DNA of 64,000 nucleotides. Source: Polytrichum commune (lineage: Eukaryota > Streptophyta > Polytrichopsida > Polytrichales > Polytrichaceae). Under the pieces are notes generated by a model. That model saw only the letters and a list, made by a program, of their open reading frames with translations, made no database searches and was not told where the DNA came from. Where the stretch lies: NCBI GenBank assembly GCA_950295325.1, contig OX485804.1, forward strand, positions 50,344,001 through 50,408,000, in the 5' to 3' direction. A program made the translations under genes and the position numbers. This document shows, piece by piece, positions 12,501 through 23,814 of the stretch. Each line of letters opens with the position of its first letter. Position 1 is the first letter of the stretch.

Positions 12501-13390
12501 TATAGTCTATAGTTTCTTCCTCAGACCGCCTCTCGGCCTTCCGACTCCTTCTCTCGACTGGAACTCTCACATGACCTCTTTGAAGTGGGTTCTCTCTCTC
12601 TCACACAACTCCTTAAATATTAGTTTATCTTATCTTCCTTCATCACTCAGGGAATGCACCTCTCGGGTGTATCAAATTATAGTTTCACCATTCTCCCTTC
12701 CTTCGACAATCAGATTATGGTCTTACTCTCTCACGCTCGGTCGCTCAAGTCTCTGCTCATCAACGACAACTGCCGATAGTTTCACTTGCTATATGCTCCG
12801 GCACGGTTTTCTCACTTTCCTCATCACCACTTCACCTTCTTCGGCCAAAAATATAACATAACACTATATTCGTTAAATTGAGACTTTCTCTAGTCTCAAA
12901 TTAATATATGGATCAAACAACATTCCGTGTTCCGAAACTATATTGCGAACAATCTCAAATATATTATATGTTCTAATATCCCAAATCTATTATGTGTGGA
13001 CATAAGCACATATGGTAGAGCACTCAACACCAACCTCATCAACAAAAACACTTTGGGTAGAACACTCCAAACTAGTTTCACCCAAGAAACATATAAAATG
13101 ATTTCTATTATTAGCATGGTCAATAAAATATAGACATTGCAACATACAAAGTGCATGCAATAAATGCATATTTCTTCAATGGAAAATTTAGTCCCAAATT
13201 TAATAAAAAAATGAACTTCACAATTGTATTGAAATATAGTAAATGGATATTCATCCAACCCCAAACAATATAGCATTCGCAAGTTCTACCCAAACTTTGC
13301 TCCAAGTTTGAGGAGCACACATATGAGTAATATATATTCGTCGAATTACATATTACACTATAATCATGCTAACACAATCCTACCAACTTC
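9534..13390. other. No gene recognised; AT-rich, pyrimidine-rich near 12.2-12.85 kb
   Basis: The longest open frames (10333-11096, plus strand) show no domain and have skewed AT-driven composition. The stretch 12,200-12,850 is rich in CTC/TCT on the plus strand. No confident feature. Confidence 0.35.
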
Positions 13391-13475
13391 TCATTCAACG
13401 TGGGTTGCTTCTTCTGCGATCCGAGCAAGGTTGTCTTTTGCAAAAGTTATGTACTTTTGAGGGATGGACACTGAT
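13391..13475 (-). pseudogene. Displaced 3' end of the DUF7869-type gene
   Basis: On the minus strand the reading frame of the gene at 23815-26797 continues across the 5-bp target duplication ATCAG into this flank. It runs for about 26 more codons to a TGA at 13391-13393, and is alanine/glutamate-rich near its end. The retrotransposon between the two parts has therefore cut off the last ~25 residues of the protein. The join is in frame and the target duplication is exact. Confidence 0.8.
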
Positions 13476-14214
13476 TGTGAGGCCAAACCCCCCACCCTTA
13501 AGCGTCCGTAGTCCGAGTAGTGGGTTTGGGCTCACATTCCTCCGCGGTATTGGATTTGGACTTGGATGAGTCCATAGTGCAAGGTTCACCCTTCAAGTGG
13601 TCTTGGATTTAACTGGAATTTCACTTTTAACAACTCAATGTGCAATTTCAATACGTATGTGGAGAATGCACAAGTTAACTATGTTATTTTAACCTCCTTA
13701 TGCTCGAGTGCTATTTTGTCTTTGTTTGCTTCTAACGTCCATCCGGCCGCTTTAGCTACACAAGCCCTTAAGGATATCCCTCTCCTAAATGGAGTCCGTG
13801 CCGTTGACTCTATACTACCACTTGAACTATCACTTGTGTATTCCGTATCGCTACTATAAGAGGTCTCACTTGGTGTCTCCATACCGTACATAAGCCTTTA
13901 AGTATTAAGAAATACTTATGTGACTTATGTCAATCTCTCCCTCGCACCTTTGGTCTTTGCTTCCTTTGTCTTGCCATCGCGAGAGTGCTCCACATTCTCC
14001 ATTAATTTGTGCACGTGGTTTATTTTTAAAGAGAGGATGCAAGTGTTAAAAAAATACTATTCTCTATAGTCAATCTCAAATACATTTACTTGTGAAAGCC
14101 ACCATAACACTAACTAGCATAATGTAACTAACTACTTGTCTATGAGCTAATTAGGTAGGCTATCTACTAAGCTCCTTCATGAACCCATCTCTTTACTTTC
14201 TAATTACATAAACC

Positions 14215-14425
14215 TAGCTCCTTCATAAACCCAGCTCCTTCATAAACCCAGCTTCTTAGCTTCTAACTAAACAAACCCAGGTCCTTCATAAACCCAGGTC
14301 CTTCATGAACCCAGCTCCTTAGCTTCTAACTAAACAAACCCAGGTCCTTCATAAACCCAGCTCTTTACTTTCTAACTAAACAAACCCAGCTCCTTCATAA
14401 ACCCAGCTCCTTCATGAACCCACAA
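14215..14425 (+). repeat. Short tandem repeats within the LTR
   Basis: Degenerate units of AGCTCCTTCATAAACCC, some separated by CTTCTAACTAAACAAACC. The same array lies in the right LTR at about 22,391-22,601. Confidence 0.75.
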
Positions 14426-14930
14426 CTTTGTAGTTGTAATCCCCAACTACCTCACTAATTATTCAAGCCCTTAACTAATCTTCCTACCTAATTTCCCTAA
14501 TTCTACTAACAACCCCTTTCTAATCACACAATTCTTCTCTAATCCTAAAATCCTAAAATCCTAGAGAGGAGAGGGGGAGAGAGAATTTCCTAACTTCACT
14601 AAGACTAACTAATCCACACAAGTATATTTTTGCACTCATCACAACATCAAGTGCTCAACTCTTAAACATGGAACTTGCAACCACGTGTATTCAAAACATG
14701 AACTTTAAGTACCACAAATTGGAATCATGAATTAACTTTAAAATCCTTCACGTCAACACTAATTCTACCAAGAGGTCAAGCCCTCTTCAAGGCTAACAAG
14801 CCTTGGCTCTCAAACTAAAAACTAAGCACACACATGTGCTCCAATATGGCTTCCCACACCCACACTTATAACTCGTGGGGTGCCTTGGAGCACAAAGGAA
14901 AGAGAGGATGAGTGAGGGAAGAATGAGGGA

Positions 14931-14940
14931 TTATATAGTA
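14931..14940 (-). promoter_or_regulatory. TATA box of the LTR promoter (left LTR copy)
   Basis: On the minus strand this reads TACTATATAA, followed by a pyrimidine-rich stretch suitable for a start site. Its orientation agrees with gag-pol. The active copy would be the one in the right LTR at 23107-23116. Confidence 0.5.
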
Positions 14941-15699
14941 AGCTTGAGGGGGTGAGCACCCTCAAGGCTCACGATAAGCCCTTGAGATTTCCTCCTACTT
15001 AGTAGGCGCCAATCCTATCTTCTAAGTCTTCCTCCCTCAAATGATCAACAAAGATCCTAATTCGAACATTTAACTAGCCTTGGCTTTCTACCTACCACAC
15101 TTTACCAAACTTGGGATGCTTCAACCCAAACTTAGCCTCCTTCGCTTTCCGCCGCCATAACTTTCTCCCCTTACTTTCCCAAATCGTCGCTCACCACTTA
15201 ATTCAAACCACGATGCTTAACTCGTGATTTGATTGGTGCTTTGAGAATTTGCTTATCCTCCACCTTGCATTCTTCCTTGGGCCTTCCCCATTAAGTGGCC
15301 ATGATGAGGTGGTCCACTTGTGCGCTCCATGTGATCCTCCATTCATCCCAATTCGAATGCACTTGCCTCTTGAGTCACTTTGGTTGTCTCCATCCATTTG
15401 TACTAGCCTACTCACTAACTACTCAATCCAAGTTCTCCTTACCTATCCTCATTCACTCAAATCCTTCCGAAGGTAAAAACACAATAACAACTCACATCCT
15501 AGCCTCTTACAACATGGTACTTCTAAGACTAACATTTCACTCTTTTTATATTTTTGTGAAGTAACATGCTACTTCAAAGTGCATCAACTAACGTTTCAAG
15601 GGTCTAAGACTAAATGTGGGCACCCTTTTGGGCTCACATAATTGGCGACCATCGGGGGATGAATCCAAACATCTCTTGCTCCAAGGGTAAGTTGCCTAG

Positions 15700-18600
15700 T
15701 CAAGCTCGGTACTCCTTACATCTACTTCCCGATGTACGGGTAGGAAAGAGCTCACCATTCAACGTTTCCAATTGAATTGAATTATTAGGAAAGACCTTAT
15801 AGACAAGGTAAGGTCCTAACCATACCGCATTGAATTTCGCCGGAAATTCAAGCTTTCGTGCGTCTTGAATCATGACCATCATTCCCGGTGTTAGGGCCCT
15901 TCTCTTATGTCGTTTGTCGAAAGTAATTTTTCTCCTTCTTTGGATTGCCTCAATATGTTGAGCCGCCATGCTCCTCCCTTCGTCAAGTGCTTCCAAATCG
16001 GTTAGTCGATTTCGTAAGGATTGACTTTCGGTAAGTCTCGTACTCACGGCCACCCTAAGTGACTCGACTTCATATTCGATTGGTAGTGTCGCTTCAAGAC
16101 CATAGACTAAGGAAAATGGTGTAGCACGCGTAGTTACCTTATAGGTTGTACGGTATGCCCAAAGTGCCGCCGTTAGTTTCGTATCCCAATCCCGCTTCGA
16201 GTCTATAACCGTCTTGCGTAGTATACTCACCAAAATTCCGTTAACCCTTTCCGTTTGTCCATTGGTTTGTGGGTGGTAGGGAGTAGTCTTCCGGTGATCA
16301 ATTTTAAATTTCTCTGTCATCTCTCGAATCAAGTAATTCAAAAAGTGAGTACCCCTATCGCTTACTAGGATCTTCGGCACCCCGAACCGCGAAATTATGT
16401 TTTCGTACATAAATGTTGCCGCGTGTTCCGCCGTGTCGGTCTTCACCGCTTTGGCTTCCGCCCACTTGGTGAGGTACTCGGTTGCCACCACAATATATTT
16501 CATTCCTTTTGAAGATTGGGGATGGACCTCACCCACATAGTCGATGCCCCATTTTTCGAAAGGAATTAAGGGTAATGATACATGTAAAGGCATCTCCATT
16601 CTAAGGTCGTCTCGGGCATACCGTTGGCAAGCGTCGCATTTCCTTACATAGTCATGGGCGTCCTTAAATAGTGTAGGCCAAAAGTAGCCCGCTCTAAGTA
16701 TTTTTTGCCCGGTGAGTTGACCCGAGAAGTGACCGCCGCAAGCGCTATCGTGGCAAGCGATTAAAATCGCTTCAACCTCCGTTTTTGACACGCATCGTCG
16801 TAAAATACCATCGGACCCCCTTCTAAACAACCTATGGCCCACTACAACAAATTGCCTACTATTTACCCTCACCTTCCTTCTCTCTTCTTTTGTCCACTCT
16901 TTGGGCAACTTGTGGGTTGTTAGAAATTCCACTATGCCCGCATACCACTCCGGTGTAGAAGTGACCACAAAGAGGCTATCATCTACTAACATATCATTTA
17001 CCGGATTTTTTCCTATCTCCTCCGACAACCTAGACAAGTGGTCCGCTTGTAAATGCATCCTCCTCTCCTTTTGTCTAATTGGCCTCGCCCCCGGAATTAA
17101 AGGAATCCGGTGCTCTACCATTTCCCTAGGAATTCCCTTAAGCTCATCGTAGGACCATGCAAAAGTATCACTAAACTCATCCACCAAATTGCTATACTCC
17201 CTAACCTCTTTCTCCCCCAATTTGGAGCCCATCTTCATTTGTCGGGTTTTTCCATTCTTTAATTTCACATCCACGTACCGCCAATCCGCTTCCGACACAT
17301 GTGCTTGTTCCTCTTTGTTCCGATACCAATCGGAAGGCACATTGGGGTAATCTTTCACATCTTGACCTACAACTATCCCCGTAGACGTGGTCTTGAAATG
17401 TAAAGGCTCCTCCAATTTCGATGACTCAATAATCACATCCTCCTCTTGAGTCCCATCTACATGAATTAAACTAACCTCACCCTCTTCCACGTCATCTACC
17501 CAAGGTGTTAACCCACCGCTAACCCACTCTTCCTCGGTGAGCACCTCACATGGCTCCAACAATGAGCCCTCTCCTAAACTAACACTAGGAAATTCACTCC
17601 CTAAGCCTACTTGGTGAAATGTAACCATTACATCAACCTCGGACTCGGGGTACTCCCTTAGCCATTGGGCATAATCCCCATTATCCCCATAATTGTAAAA
17701 ATTAGGACCTAGACTTCCCGAGCCCGAATCTATAACAACCCTTTGACCTTCGGGATGGACGACTCCCACCAATGCCTTGCCAATCTCATTCTCGTTTAAG
17801 TCATCAATTTCCTTCTCCAATGGCAAATACATCTCCTTCTTCATCCATCCTTCTAATGAACCAATGGACACTATGACCCTATTACCCTCCGGACCATAAG
17901 TGATGGATGGTTTAGGTCCACCCCAATTGACCATAGCATTCGCCATCCGCAACCAAGGCCTACCTAGCAAAATGGGGAAGGTGTCCTTGTTGGAGTGCAT
18001 TTTAATGACATGGAAGGTGACCAAGTACTCCTCACCTCCCGTAGTCATTCTACAATCCTTGATCATCCCCAAAGGCGTAGTCGAACTTTGATTTGCCATA
18101 TTTATGACCAAAGGTGAAGGCCCCGTGAGTCCAAGTCCCAATTTTTTCATAGTATCCTCCGGTAGTATATTTAGACTACTCCCTCCGTCGACTAGCACAT
18201 TAGGAACCACCTTATCTACTATAACAACTTCTATTTCTATAGCTTTCACGTCTCTTCCACCTTGTGATTGGATCCTAGCGGCTATTTTAGCTTTCACCTT
18301 CCTCATCCTCTTGTGTACCGGCATTCCCTCCTTTAATGTTTTCCTTGCCGTGGGTGAAATTTCCAATAGTTGGCCGAAAGTAATATCCGCCTTGAGTGTA
18401 CTAAGGTCCGCCCACAAGTCGTACCCGGTAGATCTTTCCACCTTAGAATTACCCACTACGTCGAATTCGTCTACGGGAACCCCCGGTCCTTCCCATTCAC
18501 CCACATCGCTATTATCCAAGTCATGTACCGCATTAGTCCTCTCCCTATCTTGTAAAATTATATTTTCCCTCTCCACATCCTTAGTAGCTCTTCTAGCTAC

Positions 18601-20742
18601 CCTATCCAACTCGGAGAGATTAATCTCTTCATCCGAAGAGTAATTTCCTTGCTCTCCTATTCCTACCTCCAACGGGGCATCCCCTCTCCTAGCCCTAGTA
18701 GTTACCGCTAGTGCAGGTGCTTCTTCAACCACACCCTTACCCTTCACTAACTCATATGTAATAGCATTGGTGTGAGGAGGCCATTGACTTTGCTCCTCTC
18801 CAATTCTCGTTGGGAGAGGAAGCATGTCATCACATGTGGCCTCCAACACTCCATCCATGAACCTAACATCTTGGGAGTTAGATGGTCCCGGATCCGTTGG
18901 AGGCGCTTGTCTCCCGTTACTACCATTAGGTGGAACTCCTTGTCTATTTTGTATTGGAATGTAACCGGTTGTAGTTTGCAAGCCCGCCGGTGGATGAAAA
19001 GTTTGCCTAGCATTACTATGGTCATAGTATAAGTTAGGTGGCCTAAGTTCATTGGCCGGTACTCCTTGTGGCCTAGCACCTCGCATATTATCCCTTGCTT
19101 GTTGTTGTGGATTAGCCACCGGGTAAGGGACATTAATTATTTTGTCCGGTTGGCGACACGTATCCGAGGGATGACTTCCTCCACAATTGCTACAATTAAA
19201 CTCTTGACCTTCGGACCAACATTGTCCTTGAGCGTGCCACCTTCCACAAAAGGGATGAAATTCCTTCTTCTCTAAATTTTGGCCACCTTGCCCTCTAGGT
19301 TGTGGTCCTCTATTGCTTCCATTTCCATAGTGAGGTGGCGCTTGACCTCGTTGATTTTGTTGAGGTGGGTTACCGTTTCCTCTTTGGTCACGGTTTTGTC
19401 CACTTCTACAAAATTGACGCGTGTGGCCCGGTTGGCCACATTGGACACACCATAATCCGGAAGAATGCCTACCCGACTCAACCGGGGGTGGAGGCCCCGG
19501 TTGTTGACTCCGGATCATTAATGACATTTGATCCGTGAGGCTTTGCATTTGTTTTATCATAGCCTCTTGGAATCCTAGTTGGCTAGCACCTAGTCTTCTC
19601 TCAACCTCCTCCAAGTGTGGATCCGTTCTAGGGGCCGGTAGTGCCAAAAGAGGTGCCGGTTCCCTAACCGCTAAAGGTCGGGGACCGGTGTCCACAATGG
19701 CATATGGAATTTGGTTCTCATACTTAGCGGGTTCTACCGCTACCACCCTAGGGCGTATGGGGATGAATTGTGGGATCAATTCATCCTCCCTTCTCCATAG
19801 CCTTTCGTGATCTTTATCCAAGTTTTCAATATCTCTAGCCGCACGCTTGGCATCCGCCAAGGTCAAGGGATTCCTTTCTAGAACACCCCTAATAGTTCCG
19901 GACTTAAAAAACCCTTGAATGAAAAATTGCTTTAGCGTGTCGTCGTTGAGCATGGTACCCACAAATCTAGTGCACACTAAATCAAACCTCCTAATGTAAG
20001 CCGAAATTTCTTCCTCCCTTCCTTGCTTCAATGACGACAATGCCCTTAATGCGGTACTTTGACCCACTTCCGGCCTAAATTCGTTAAGAAACTCCCTTTG
20101 TAATTGTTCCCATCCCCTAAAATGTCCCTCGGCATGATCCCGATACCATTCATAGGCTTCCCCCTCTAGAGTGGTAGGAAACCACACTAACCAATAACCC
20201 GGGTCGGTTATGAGGAAGCTAGCCAACCGTTCGATATACCGTTCCATGTGCCGAGAGGGGTCCTCATCCTTGGTCCCATAAAATTTAGGGAGATGAGATG
20301 GCATATCCATCGCCGCTAAATTTTGTGGAACCACAATTGGTAGGCCTCTTGGCCTAACCAATGGGTCTATTGGAGGTATAGGAGGTATGGGCGGAATTGG
20401 GGGTATGGGTGGTGGATCCATCCCCGGTTCCTCGGCCATGGTGACCGGTGAACTATTCAACAATCCCCTATCAACTTCTACCGGGAATTCTTCTCTAAGT
20501 GTGTAATTTTCCGAAGAAGTTTCACCACTCAATTTGGAGGGAGTGATCTCCTCTTCAAGTTGAGCTCCAAGTTCTAAGGTGTCTAGAATTGACCTAGTCC
20601 TAGGTTCGACGTTCAAACAACTCTCTATTCTAACATTATCTTGTTCTAATCTATCACTGATTTTAGAGGACCGCCTCTTTCGAGTAGATTTCTCTAGTCC
20701 TACTATCAAACTTGGTTTTTGTGAGCGAGTCCTACCTTGCAT
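15700..20742 (-). CDS. Gag-pol polyprotein lacking reverse transcriptase and RNase H
   Basis: One frame of 1,680 codons. In order: a proline-rich PPIPPIPP stretch near residue 110-125; a retrotransposon gag domain (WYRDHAEGHFRGWEQ near 196); two zinc knuckles, CVQCGQPGHTRQFC near 431 and CSNCGGSHPSDTC near 515; an aspartic protease with VLVDGGSSLNIL near 845; the first residues of the reverse-transcriptase region (EHRIPLIPGARPIRQK near 1210); then, near residue 1228, an abrupt jump to HLQADHLSRL, the segment that normally ends RNase H. The integrase follows with its His/Cys zinc motif (HDSACGGHF ... CDACQ, about 1331-1373), catalytic-site segments WGIDYVG and VSDRGTHF, and HPQTNGQTERVNG. Several hundred residues are missing but the frame is preserved, so virion structure and integration functions could persist while reverse transcription must come from elsewhere. 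The start is chosen as the first ATG after the leader. Confidence 0.93.
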   Translation of the reverse strand: MQGRTRSQKPSLIVGLEKSTRKRRSSKISDRLEQDNVRIESCLNVEPRTRSILDTLELGAQLEEEITPSKLSGETSSENYTLREEFPVEVDRGLLNSSPVTMAEEPGMDPPPIPPIPPIPPIPPIDPLVRPRGLPIVVPQNLAAMDMPSHLPKFYGTKDEDPSRHMERYIERLASFLITDPGYWLVWFPTTLEGEAYEWYRDHAEGHFRGWEQLQREFLNEFRPEVGQSTALRALSSLKQGREEEISAYIRRFDLVCTRFVGTMLNDDTLKQFFIQGFFKSGTIRGVLERNPLTLADAKRAARDIENLDKDHERLWRREDELIPQFIPIRPRVVAVEPAKYENQIPYAIVDTGPRPLAVREPAPLLALPAPRTDPHLEEVERRLGASQLGFQEAMIKQMQSLTDQMSLMIRSQQPGPPPPVESGRHSSGLWCVQCGQPGHTRQFCRSGQNRDQRGNGNPPQQNQRGQAPPHYGNGSNRGPQPRGQGGQNLEKKEFHPFCGRWHAQGQCWSEGQEFNCSNCGGSHPSDTCRQPDKIINVPYPVANPQQQARDNMRGARPQGVPANELRPPNLYYDHSNARQTFHPPAGLQTTTGYIPIQNRQGVPPNGSNGRQAPPTDPGPSNSQDVRFMDGVLEATCDDMLPLPTRIGEEQSQWPPHTNAITYELVKGKGVVEEAPALAVTTRARRGDAPLEVGIGEQGNYSSDEEINLSELDRVARRATKDVERENIILQDRERTNAVHDLDNSDVGEWEGPGVPVDEFDVVGNSKVERSTGYDLWADLSTLKADITFGQLLEISPTARKTLKEGMPVHKRMRKVKAKIAARIQSQGGRDVKAIEIEVVIVDKVVPNVLVDGGSSLNILPEDTMKKLGLGLTGPSPLVINMANQSSTTPLGMIKDCRMTTGGEEYLVTFHVIKMHSNKDTFPILLGRPWLRMANAMVNWGGPKPSITYGPEGNRVIVSIGSLEGWMKKEMYLPLEKEIDDLNENEIGKALVGVVHPEGQRVVIDSGSGSLGPNFYNYGDNGDYAQWLREYPESEVDVMVTFHQVGLGSEFPSVSLGEGSLLEPCEVLTEEEWVSGGLTPWVDDVEEGEVSLIHVDGTQEEDVIIESSKLEEPLHFKTTSTGIVVGQDVKDYPNVPSDWYRNKEEQAHVSEADWRYVDVKLKNGKTRQMKMGSKLGEKEVREYSNLVDEFSDTFAWSYDELKGIPREMVEHRIPLIPGARPIRQKERRMHLQADHLSRLSEEIGKNPVNDMLVDDSLFVVTSTPEWYAGIVEFLTTHKLPKEWTKEERRKVRVNSRQFVVVGHRLFRRGSDGILRRCVSKTEVEAILIACHDSACGGHFSGQLTGQKILRAGYFWPTLFKDAHDYVRKCDACQRYARDDLRMEMPLHVSLPLIPFEKWGIDYVGEVHPQSSKGMKYIVVATEYLTKWAEAKAVKTDTAEHAATFMYENIISRFGVPKILVSDRGTHFLNYLIREMTEKFKIDHRKTTPYHPQTNGQTERVNGILVSILRKTVIDSKRDWDTKLTAALWAYRTTYKVTTRATPFSLVYGLEATLPIEYEVESLRVAVSTRLTESQSLRNRLTDLEALDEGRSMAAQHIEAIQRRRKITFDKRHKRRALTPGMMVMIQDARKLEFPAKFNAVWLGPYLVYKVFPNNSIQLETLNGELFPTRTSGSRCKEYRA

Positions 20743-21651
20743 TCCATAAGAATCGATCGACCCTCACTTGACCACACATAATCCTAGCAATTCCCCTCTT
20801 AATATTTTCACTTGTCTTGGTGTGGTTATAATTTTTTTAGGAGGTGAGGAAAAGAACCTGCAAGCCCACTTAGGTGAAAGAATCCCAATAGGGGATAGGC
20901 ATGTTCATGTTAATTTTTTGGTTAAGTCGGAGCATCACCTCCGCACCTTCCCGCAAATTAACACTCACCACAATACCGATTGTGAGGGGGTGACCTTCCG
21001 AGTAGATTATGTTAAAAGTCGAGGCTTCACCCTTCAACTTCTCACACCATCCACAATTCGGGAATTACCCTCTACAACGGATAACAACAATCACGAGTAC
21101 AAAAGGCATTCCTTAATTAGTTAATGAGTTCACTTTGAAGAAATAAACATACCTTGAGCAATCGCATCCCCCTGTGAGTTAGCACTCCCCTCAATCGTGA
21201 CTCAATGTAACAACACCATAAACTTTGTGAAATATTAATTTAATCTAGAGCATGAAATGACAACTCCCAAAACTTTGAGACTCACCCCGAGGTGAGTGTC
21301 AAAGTTCAATGTCCTAAGGTGAATTTACCCTCTAATGTTTTAATGAGCTACTCGGTTATAGGTTCCTTTTAAGTTCTTAGCAAATCCCCAAAAAGGTTGA
21401 GGACGCACCTTCGCCGCGCTCCTTCCTCAAAAATGAATTTGCGTAATTGACAATGCAATTCATTCCAAGGAATAGTTGAAATACAATGAATTCAAATGTA
21501 ACCCAAAGAGAGAATACTTACCGAGTTTCGGGTGCTCCTTCCCTTCTCTCAAGTTTGTGTCTCCAATTTTTCCTAGTTGCCTCCAAGTCTCCTAGTCGCC
21601 TCCAAGTCTTGTAACTACCTTCCGCTTCGCTCCCGGCGGACGCACCAATTA
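20743..21651 (-). other. Retrotransposon 5' leader
   Basis: About 909 bp between the 5' LTR and the gag start. It has no supported gene. It carries a likely primer-binding site next to the LTR and may hold packaging signals, which cannot be seen from sequence alone. Confidence 0.6.
21630..21648 (-). other. Likely primer-binding site
   Basis: Just inside the 5' LTR, the minus strand reads TTGGTGCGTCCGCCGGGAG, starting with TGG as expected for a sequence complementary to a tRNA 3' end. The tRNA is not identified. Confidence 0.45.
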
Positions 21652-23814
21652 TGTGAGGCCAAACCCCCCACCCTTAAGCGTCCGTAGTCCGAGTAGTGGG
21701 TTTGGGCTCACATTCCTCCGCGGTATTGGATTTGGACTTGGATGAGTCCATAGTGCAAGGTTCACCCTTCAAGTGGTCTTGGATTTAACTGGAATTTCAC
21801 TTTTAACAACTCAATGTGCAATTTCAATACGTATGTGGAGAATGCACAAGTTAACTATGTTATTTTAACCTCCTTATGCTCGAGTGCTATTTTGTCTTTG
21901 TTTGCTTCTAACGTCCATCCGGCCGCTTTAGCTACACAAGCCCTTAAGGATATCCCTCTCCTAAATGGAGTCCGTGCCGTTGACTCTATACTACCACTTG
22001 AACTATCACTTGTGTATTCCGTATCGCTACTATAAGAGGTCTCACTTGGTGTCTCCATACCGTACATAAGCCTTTAAGTATTAAGAAATACTTATGTGAC
22101 TTATGTCAATCTCTCCCTCGCACCTTTGGTCTTTGCTTCCTTTGTCTTGCCATCGCGAGAGTGCTCCACATTCTCCATTAATTTGTGCACGTGGTTTATT
22201 TTTAAAGAGAGGATGCAAGTGTTAAAAAAATACTATTCTCTATAGTCAATCTCAAATACATTTACTTGTGAAAGCCACCATAACACTAACTAGCATAATG
22301 TAACTAACTACTTGTCTATGAGCTAATTAGGTAGGCTATCTACTAAGCTCCTTCATGAACCCATCTCTTTACTTTCTAATTACATAAACCTAGCTCCTTC
22401 ATAAACCCAGCTCCTTCATAAACCCAGCTTCTTAGCTTCTAACTAAACAAACCCAGGTCCTTCATAAACCCAGGTCCTTCATGAACCCAGCTCCTTAGCT
22501 TCTAACTAAACAAACCCAGGTCCTTCATAAACCCAGCTCTTTACTTTCTAACTAAACAAACCCAGCTCCTTCATAAACCCAGCTCCTTCATGAACCCACA
22601 ACTTTGTAGTTGTAATCCCCAACTACCTCACTAATTATTCAAGCCCTTAACTAATCTTCCTACCTAATTTCCCTAATTCTACTAACAACCCCTTTCTAAT
22701 CACACAATTCTTCTCTAATCCTAAAATCCTAAAATCCTAGAGAGGAGAGGGGGAGAGAGAATTTCCTAACTTCACTAAGACTAACTAATCCACACAAGTA
22801 TATTTTTGCACTCATCACAACATCAAGTGCTCAACTCTTAAACATGGAACTTGCAACCACGTGTATTCAAAACATGAACTTTAAGTACCACAAATTGGAA
22901 TCATGAATTAACTTTAAAATCCTTCACGTCAACACTAATTCTACCAAGAGGTCAAGCCCTCTTCAAGGCTAACAAGCCTTGGCTCTCAAACTAAAAACTA
23001 AGCACACACATGTGCTCCAATATGGCTTCCCACACCCACACTTATAACTCGTGGGGTGCCTTGGAGCACAAAGGAAAGAGAGGATGAGTGAGGGAAGAAT
23101 GAGGGATTATATAGTAAGCTTGAGGGGGTGAGCACCCTCAAGGCTCACGATAAGCCCTTGAGATTTCCTCCTACTTAGTAGGCGCCAATCCTATCTTCTA
23201 AGTCTTCCTCCCTCAAATGATCAACAAAGATCCTAATTCGAACATTTAACTAGCCTTGGCTTTCTACCTACCACACTTTACCAAACTTGGGATGCTTCAA
23301 CCCAAACTTAGCCTCCTTCGCTTTCCGCCGCCATAACTTTCTCCCCTTACTTTCCCAAATCGTCGCTCACCACTTAATTCAAACCACGATGCTTAACTCG
23401 TGATTTGATTGGTGCTTTGAGAATTTGCTTATCCTCCACCTTGCATTCTTCCTTGGGCCTTCCCCATTAAGTGGCCATGATGAGGTGGTCCACTTGTGCG
23501 CTCCATGTGATCCTCCATTCATCCCAATTCGAATGCACTTGCCTCTTGAGTCACTTTGGTTGTCTCCATCCATTTGTACTAGCCTACTCACTAACTACTC
23601 AATCCAAGTTCTCCTTACCTATCCTCATTCACTCAAATCCTTCCGAAGGTAAAAACACAATAACAACTCACATCCTAGCCTCTTACAACATGGTACTTCT
23701 AAGACTAACATTTCACTCTTTTTATATTTTTGTGAAGTAACATGCTACTTCAAAGTGCATCAACTAACGTTTCAAGGGTCTAAGACTAAATGTGGGCACC
23801 CTTTTGGGCTCACA
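21652..23814 (-). repeat. 5' LTR (right copy)
   Basis: Identical in every block compared to the left LTR. In minus orientation it is upstream of gag-pol and carries the TACTATATAA box at 23107-23116. Its terminal TGTGA supplies a premature stop to the interrupted host gene. Confidence 0.93.
23107..23116 (-). promoter_or_regulatory. TATA box of the active LTR promoter
   Basis: Minus-strand TACTATATAA in the 5' LTR, followed by TCATTCTTCCC-type pyrimidine-rich sequence. It is positioned to drive transcription toward gag-pol. Confidence 0.5.

Larger units (their letters stand above)
13476..15638 (-). repeat. 3' LTR (left copy)
   Basis: A 2,163-bp terminal repeat; the stop codon of gag-pol lies about 60 bp inside its inner edge. 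It contains a local repeat of CTCCTTCATAAACCCAG units around 14,215-14,425. Confidence 0.93.
13476..23814 (-). mobile_element. Ty3/gypsy (Tat/Athila-like) LTR retrotransposon, 10,339 bp
   Basis: This is a complete element in minus orientation with two 2,163-bp LTRs beginning TGTGAG and ending CTCACA. It is flanked by the 5-bp target duplication CTGAT (13471-13475 and 23815-23819). Positions in the two LTRs differ by exactly 8176, and the blocks I compared are identical, pointing to a recent insertion. It encodes one unbroken gag-pol frame that lacks reverse transcriptase and RNase H, so it should depend on another element for reverse transcription. The integrase is followed by no chromodomain, which fits the Tat/Athila side of Ty3/gypsy; exact lineage is not determined. 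It inserted into a DUF7869-type gene. Confidence 0.93.

Noticed and set aside
13638-15564. Small ORFs duplicated exactly at 21814-23740
   Set aside because: They are identical because they lie in the two LTRs. No domain suggests a real product, although a short LTR-encoded protein cannot be excluded.
16901-19810. Plus-strand ORFs opposite gag-pol
   Set aside because: They are antisense shadows of a highly supported minus-strand polyprotein and match no family.
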